A stretch of 64,000 nucleotides of DNA, from NCBI GenBank assembly GCA_037013685.1, contig CM072919.1, positions 2,419,616 to 2,483,615 on the forward strand. The letters run 5' to 3'. This DNA comes from Acridotheres tristis (taxonomy: Eukaryota > Chordata > Aves > Passeriformes > Sturnidae). Position 1 is the first letter of the stretch, and every line of letters starts with the position of its first letter. The position numbers and the translations under genes were made by a program. The notes under the pieces were generated by a model. That model was not told where the DNA came from and searched no databases. It worked only from the letters and a program-made list of their open reading frames with translations. Below, piece by piece: positions 59,401 through 64,000 of the stretch.

Positions 59401-62400
59401 ACTGAGTGAATTTGCACTGGAGAAAGTGAAATCAGCAGCCCTGTTGTACCACTGTCAGCAGTGGTGGAAGCTGCAGTGCAGTCAAGGCAATCAGGCTCTT
59501 TAACCCTCATGTTTTAACCCTTCTCTATGTTAAAACTGCAAGTTTTATGAAAGCCATTCCATTTATTGGAACAGATTGTCTCTGGTTGTGTCCTCCCCTT
59601 GATGCCTTTGAAAGTGGCTGACAATTACAAAGCTTTTCAAAGGGAGTGATGCTGACACACGTGGACAGGAAATGCTCGAGAGAACTCGTGGGTGTGCCCA
59701 GCAATCCGAGCAGATCCCATGAGTGTTGGTTTTGAGAATTATTTAAGTCCCTAAAGAGTCCAGGTCCTTTTTACAGCAAAACACTTCTGCAGGCACAGGC
59801 TGCCCTGTGCTGGAACCTCAACCTTGGGGTGCTCTCCAGTCACAGAGAACTCATGTTGGACAAGAGTTGTAAATAAATGTGAACCAGGTTTATTTTGGAG
59901 AATTCTTCTAGGTCTGACTTACCCTGCAGACTGTTTTACATAGTGCAGGAAAATTACTTCAGGTGAAATCATAACAAAGGGATCCAAATCATACAAAGGG
60001 ATCCAGCTCTGTGGTGTGGGGTCTTCCTTCACTCAACTGCAAATATCTGAAATCTTAGTGCCTTGCCTTGGGAATAACTCTTGCTCTCTCTCTCTTTCAT
60101 ATTTTAGATAAAGGAACAATTAAGCTGAAGGTGAGTGTTAATTATTTTAAGATGATTTTGGTGACCGTGTAAGGGACCTTCCCTCAGTCACATCAAGCAT
60201 TGCTCTCTGGCACAAATAAATGTCACATTCTGGTCCCACACTGAGGAGGACACAGCCTTCACCTGAGGAAAAGTGGAGAGTGAAAACAACAAAGCTCAAC
60301 CCATCACAGCTCACCTGCCAGGCCCTTACCCCACTAAAGAAAATCTGGTTTTGGCTCATGGTTCTACATACATTTCTGTGCTGGGGTTATTTTCTAAGAA
60401 TTGCAGTACAGAATTCTGTGGGGAGGGTTATGACTTGAAATGTTGGCAAAATTAGCAGGACTAGAAGAACAAGCCCTTAAAAGTGTTGGGTTTTTTAACC
60501 TAGGACTTAATTTGAGCTTGTCATTTTTGGGATGATTGGAACAAAATATTCAGTTGTGATCTGCATCTGGAATGGTATCAGATTTTTTGCTTTGTCACTT
60601 TTAATCGGAAGTAATTTTAAGGTACTTATTTATCTGAGCAACTGGTTGAAGATGTACATGCATGCACTTTTTTGGGGGGGACTTTCTTTGTGTTGGTCCT
60701 TGGGGTTTTTCCCTCTGTTGGCAGAGCTGTGGGTTTATTTCCCCATGGAACACACCTGCTCTACTGGAGGCTGCACATTTGGCTCATGCATCAACCATCA
60801 CTTTGCTTGAGTGATAAAGGGCAGAAAAACATTTCCTTCCATGTTTTCAGCATGAATTTACCTCTTTTGAAGTTTACATATTGTAGAAAATCAAGTATGT
60901 CCTAATTTTTCTTTTCACTATTACCACAGGTTTCCACCAAAACGCAGCAGGGGGCTCTTCTTGCTCACCTACATTCCCCAAAAGCTCAAAGGCTTTTCTG
61001 TGTGTTCTTCACCTCCTGGTTTGTTTTTTAGGTGCCTTCAGGGCTTCGTGGACAAGCACACCTGAAGGTTTGGGGCAACAGGCACCTGGCAGAGGAAGGA
61101 TACATTTTCCACAACTACACCACAGTCACCATCGACAGCAAGGGCTCCTCAGTGTTCATCCAGACTGACAAACCTGTCTACAAACCCAAGCAGAAAGGTG
61201 AAGTCATCTTGGACAGTTTGCCAGATGCTAGGGCTGCTTGCAAGGGTAGTTTTAGGATGAGTTCTTCTGTTCAGTCTCAGCTCTGTGACTGATAAATTCT
61301 CTCTTTTCTTTTTTTAGTGTTGATAAACCTTTTTATGGTGACTTCTGACCTGAGGCCAGTCAACGACAGGGTAAAAAAACCTGTTTTCTTTCACACTGTG
61401 CAGTATGATGGAATATTTGGTAGCCTGCATTTTATTCAAATGTACACTTATGCAGAAACAGAACTGGATTTTAAACCTATTAGCTTGTGTTTTATTTGTA
61501 ATTTAGCTTTTTTCACTTGGTCGTATTCCTATTGGAGGAGAATACAAATTTTTGGAGTGCTGGCAAATAGGAAGCAGCTCTGCCAGAGCAGAGACAAGAA
61601 TTTTTCAGAGACTTGCCCCTTATTTAGGTAGTGCACTGATATGTAAATTATCACTTTTCCAGTTCATGTCTGAATTAAATGTGTGTTTCTCAGCTACTCT
61701 TACAAAGAAGAGATGTTCAAACTCTGTCATTTTGGGTCTCACACTTTGCTTATGTCGACTCAACACTTCACAAAAAGCAGAAAAGTTGTTTCATAAAGCC
61801 TTTTATTGTTCTTTATTTCTTTCAGATTGAAGCTTATGTGGTGGTGAGTATCTGTGTGTCCATCTAGCATGTGTCCTGTAGAGGTACAAGGTCTGTGTAG
61901 CCTTTGAAGGAACAAATTCGTGCTTTTCCTGTCCATTATGGCCATTTCCACCCCTAACCTCTGCAATTCTCTATCCCTGTGTCTTTATCTAATCTCTGTA
62001 CCTTGTTTGTTTGTTTTTTTTTTTGCTATCACCAGCAAACATCCTTGTTTCCTACTTCAGTTTCAGAAACCCATTCCCATTTTTCAGCCTGAGAAGAATT
62101 CCCTTGGTTCACTGGGATTTGGAGCTGTGACAGCCCCACTTCCTCTCCCTTCTTTTCAATGCCCACCCACTCCTGTCCTGCCAGAGCAGGGCCACCCTCA
62201 TCTCTGCACCCAGGCAGGGATAGTGGGCAGCAGAAATCCATGGAAAGGAAAGAGTTCTCCTGTCTTCTTCCTTATGAGGTGAATGAGAGGTTCCTTCTGT
62301 GTTTGGTCTTATTTTTTTCTTTTTTTTTTCTTTTTTTAACCACCTGTCAGAAAGCAGAAGGATTCACTCTTGTTGAAGATTTAATGCTGACAAAACCAGC

Positions 62401-63853
62401 AGGATTCATTTCGTCTGAGTTTGTCAGCTAAAATGTGTCTTCCTGGTTGTACAGCTCCCTTTAGGAATAAACTGTCTGCAGAGGTCAGTCCCTCCCATCC
62501 AGGACTGGTGTCTGAAGACAGGGGGAAGATCTGCTTGTCAGTGATCACTTGTGTGCATTGCTCACAGGAGCAGGGCTCTTAAATAATTCCAGAAAGCAAA
62601 TACCCCTGCTAAGGTACTTTTGGGACATTTTTGACAGGTATTGGTTACATTTGAGCTTTAGTGAGGTGTGTCTATGACAAAAGGAAGTTCTTTGTTACAA
62701 ACTGAGTTAAATGTATGAGTGAAACCCATTTTCACTGGGATGTTTCTCCTCCCTAAACCACCCTGCAGGATCCTCGGGGGTCTCGGATGATAGAATGGAA
62801 TAACTTGAAGCCCTTTTGTTGTGGTGAGTTCCAGATTATTTATTTTTTCCTCCGTGTACTGTAATTTGCCTTTGCTTTTGTTTCCACTGAGTGGTGTCCA
62901 GTGAGGCTTGGCAAGGGCTGGAGAGTGACAGAGTTCACAGAGTGTTGTTTCCTTTTTCAGGCATTGTCAATATGACTTTTCCTCTGTCTGATCAGCCAGT
63001 GTTTGGGGAGTGGCTCATCTTTGCTGAGATGCAGGGGCACACTTACAACAAATCCTTTGAGGTGCAGAAATACGGTGAGTTGGCCCTAAGCCAGGTGCAT
63101 TTGCAAGAACAGAACACTGTGAAATGCTTTCACTTGAGATGAAACACCTGAAATAGGGCATTTGAAATGCCATGAGGAAAAATCTTCAGAGCCATGTATT
63201 TCAGGGATGCAGACACTGTTAACTGAGCTGTGCTAAGGTCACCTTGCCAAGGTGATTTTGGTTTGCTGCTCTTGTTGATTGAGCCTCTACTGGGTGCTAC
63301 CCTGGTAAATCAGAACCAGAGTCCTGTCAGAGCTATGGGGACTTGGTTATAACCTGGGCAATGAGAAGATTCTGCTCTATTTCTTTTCATTGTAGTGTTG
63401 CCAAAGTTTGAGCTGCTGATTGATCCCCCTCGCTACATCCGTGACCTTTCCCTGTGTGAAAAAGGAACTGTCCATGCCAGGTAGGAACGTGTCCCAAACC
63501 AAGTCCCATTGCTCTGGATTGTGGTGCAATCACTGGAGCTTCCTGCTGCAGACTTTTCAGATGATTTCTAATCATCATCAGAAGCTTTCTGATGTAAGAG
63601 CCTTCAAAAACATGGTAAAAATAACAATCCGGGAAACTTCCTGTGATACTGTTCTAGATGTGCAGGTGACGTGGTAATTGTCTTTATACAACCAGAAGAA
63701 CAGAAATCAGCTGGAGTTTATTAATGATCTTCTTTGCATTTCAGATACACATTTGGAAAACCAGTGACAGGGAAGTTAATTGTCAATATGACAATAAATG
63801 GTGTTGGGTACTACAGACATGAAGTGGGACACCCTGTCCTCAAGACCACCCAG
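56089..63853 (+). CDS. CPAMD8: CPAMD8, alpha-2-macroglobulin family protein (5' part, 10 exons)
   Basis: Secreted or surface-associated relative of complement C3 and alpha-2-macroglobulin. In people, loss of CPAMD8 causes anterior-segment eye disease. Its molecular partners are poorly known. The visible 292 residues contain a signal peptide (about 1-29, with nine Leu in a row), macroglobulin domain MG1 (about 35-125), MG2 opening with the family signature [15 protein letters not shown] (about 134-148), and MG3 starting near [12 protein letters not shown] (about 228). Possible N-glycan sites are NYT, NMT and NKS. The start ATG has the strong context CACCATGG. The bait region, thioester and C-terminal domains lie beyond the window. 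F2RL3 and C3-like genes were considered, but the sequence and its place next to HAUS8 fit only CPAMD8. Confidence 0.94.
56190..58733 (+). other. CPAMD8: CPAMD8 intron 1
   Basis: 2.5 kb. The first 240 bases continue the CpG island. The (TTTA)n repeat at 56,493 and an A-run at about 57,418-57,433 follow. No further exon is needed between the signal peptide and MG1. Confidence 0.75.
56493..56519. repeat. (TTTA)n microsatellite
   Basis: About six TTTA units in CPAMD8 intron 1, just outside the CpG island. Confidence 0.9.
58734..58885 (+). CDS. CPAMD8: CPAMD8 coding exon 2 (MG1)
   Basis: [20 protein letters not shown] then [20 protein letters not shown]. The [13 protein letters not shown] pattern is the typical first strand of an alpha-2-macroglobulin MG1 domain. 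Acceptor CTCCTCAG, donor CTGG|GTGAGC. Confidence 0.95.
58886..61031 (+). other. CPAMD8: CPAMD8 introns 2 and 3
   Basis: Two introns on either side of the 23-bp micro-exon at 60,108. A CT-rich stretch precedes the micro-exon and may help define it. No repeat family is recognised. Confidence 0.7.
60108..60130 (+). CDS. CPAMD8: CPAMD8 coding exon 3 (23-bp micro-exon)
   Basis: Only 23 bases, encoding DKGTIKLK with neighbouring bases. Both splice signals are good (CTTTCATATTTTAG and AAG|GTGAGT), and the phases match exons 2 and 4. Confidence 0.88.
61032..61197 (+). CDS. CPAMD8: CPAMD8 coding exon 4 (MG1-MG2)
   Basis: [36 protein letters not shown] and [15 protein letters not shown]. The last is the family hallmark at the start of MG2. 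Acceptor TTTTTAG, donor AAAG|GTGAAG. Confidence 0.95.
61318..61370 (+). CDS. CPAMD8: CPAMD8 coding exon 5
   Basis: [17 protein letters not shown]. The L-x-RPVND block follows the MG2 signature in this family. Donor AGG|GTAAAA is weak but fits the phase. Confidence 0.9.
61826..61843 (+). CDS. CPAMD8: CPAMD8 coding exon 6 (18-bp micro-exon)
   Basis: Six codons, IEAYVV, with acceptor TTTCTTTCAG and donor GTG|GTGAGT. It supplies the residues expected before [10 protein letters not shown]. Phase 0 at both ends, so it could be skipped in frame. Confidence 0.85.
62769..62823 (+). CDS. CPAMD8: CPAMD8 coding exon 7 (MG2)
   Basis: [18 protein letters not shown]. Acceptor CCTGCAG, donor TGTG|GTGAGT. 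Confidence 0.94.
62961..63074 (+). CDS. CPAMD8: CPAMD8 coding exon 8 (MG2)
   Basis: [20 protein letters not shown] then [16 protein letters not shown]. The FPLSD-P-GEW and SFEV-KY-V blocks mark the end of MG2. Two N-glycosylation motifs (NMT, NKS). Confidence 0.95.
63396..63480 (+). CDS. CPAMD8: CPAMD8 coding exon 9 (MG3 start)
   Basis: [20 protein letters not shown] then EKGTVHA. VLPKFE is the usual first strand of MG3. Acceptor TTGTAG, donor CCAG|GTAGGA. Confidence 0.94.
63745..63853 (+). CDS. CPAMD8: CPAMD8 coding exon 10 (MG3)
   Basis: [20 protein letters not shown] then [16 protein letters not shown]. The RYTFGKPV-G block is a family signature. Last exon seen before the window ends. 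Confidence 0.95.
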
Positions 63854-64000
63854 GTGAGGGAGACCATGGACTCACCTGTGATGAAATGCCTCATCTGTCT
63901 CCTTTAATATTTACCCCACAGCTCAGTTTTGTTGCTGATGGGAGATCAGAAAATGAAGGAATAAATATTATAACTGGGGCCAGCATAATAAAAATGTTGC

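Overview
The window is nuclear DNA from a vertebrate, most likely a bird. The genes have many short exons with GT-AG introns and GC-rich (CpG) promoters, and there are two fragments of CR1, the typical avian LINE. Three protein-coding genes are recognisable: MYO9B, HAUS8 and CPAMD8. Human 19p13.11 carries the same three genes as neighbours, which supports calling the myosin IXB rather than IXA. No prokaryotic genes, CRISPR array, intact transposon or structured RNA gene was found.

Positions 1-41,150 (minus strand) hold MYO9B, an unconventional myosin that also switches off Rho. Forty coding exons could be joined with reading frames preserved from the ATG at 33,268 to the stop at 196. They predict about 2,189 residues in the usual class IX order: Ras-associating domain, motor with a long loop-2 insertion, four IQ motifs, C1 zinc domain, RhoGAP domain and a C-terminal tail. 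A predicted non-coding first exon ends at 41,148 in a CpG island.

Positions 41,150-42,400 are a divergent promoter region. The MYO9B and HAUS8 promoters point away from each other and are separated by about 0.5 kb of CR1 sequence. Positions 42,395-49,265 (plus strand) hold the complete HAUS8 gene, a subunit of the augmin complex that nucleates microtubules from existing microtubules in the spindle. It has ten coding exons and encodes 368 residues. Positions 49,266-55,650 are intergenic, with no gene that can be firmly supported.

Positions 55,650-64,000 (plus strand) hold the promoter and first ten coding exons (292 residues) of CPAMD8, a secreted alpha-2-macroglobulin/complement C3 family protein. 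The gene runs off the right end of the window. The three genes are neighbours by ancient synteny and do not form a known pathway.

No unmistakably new biological system was seen. The most interesting structure is in the loop-2 part of MYO9B. There a GC-rich tandem repeat extends the exon 12 frame and carries an in-frame alternative splice donor, and a separate 90-bp exon can be included or skipped without changing frame. Both would alter the segment that gives class IX myosins their unusual actin binding. All exon limits were read by eye from splice motifs, frame continuity and recalled family sequence; no alignment or transcript data were available.
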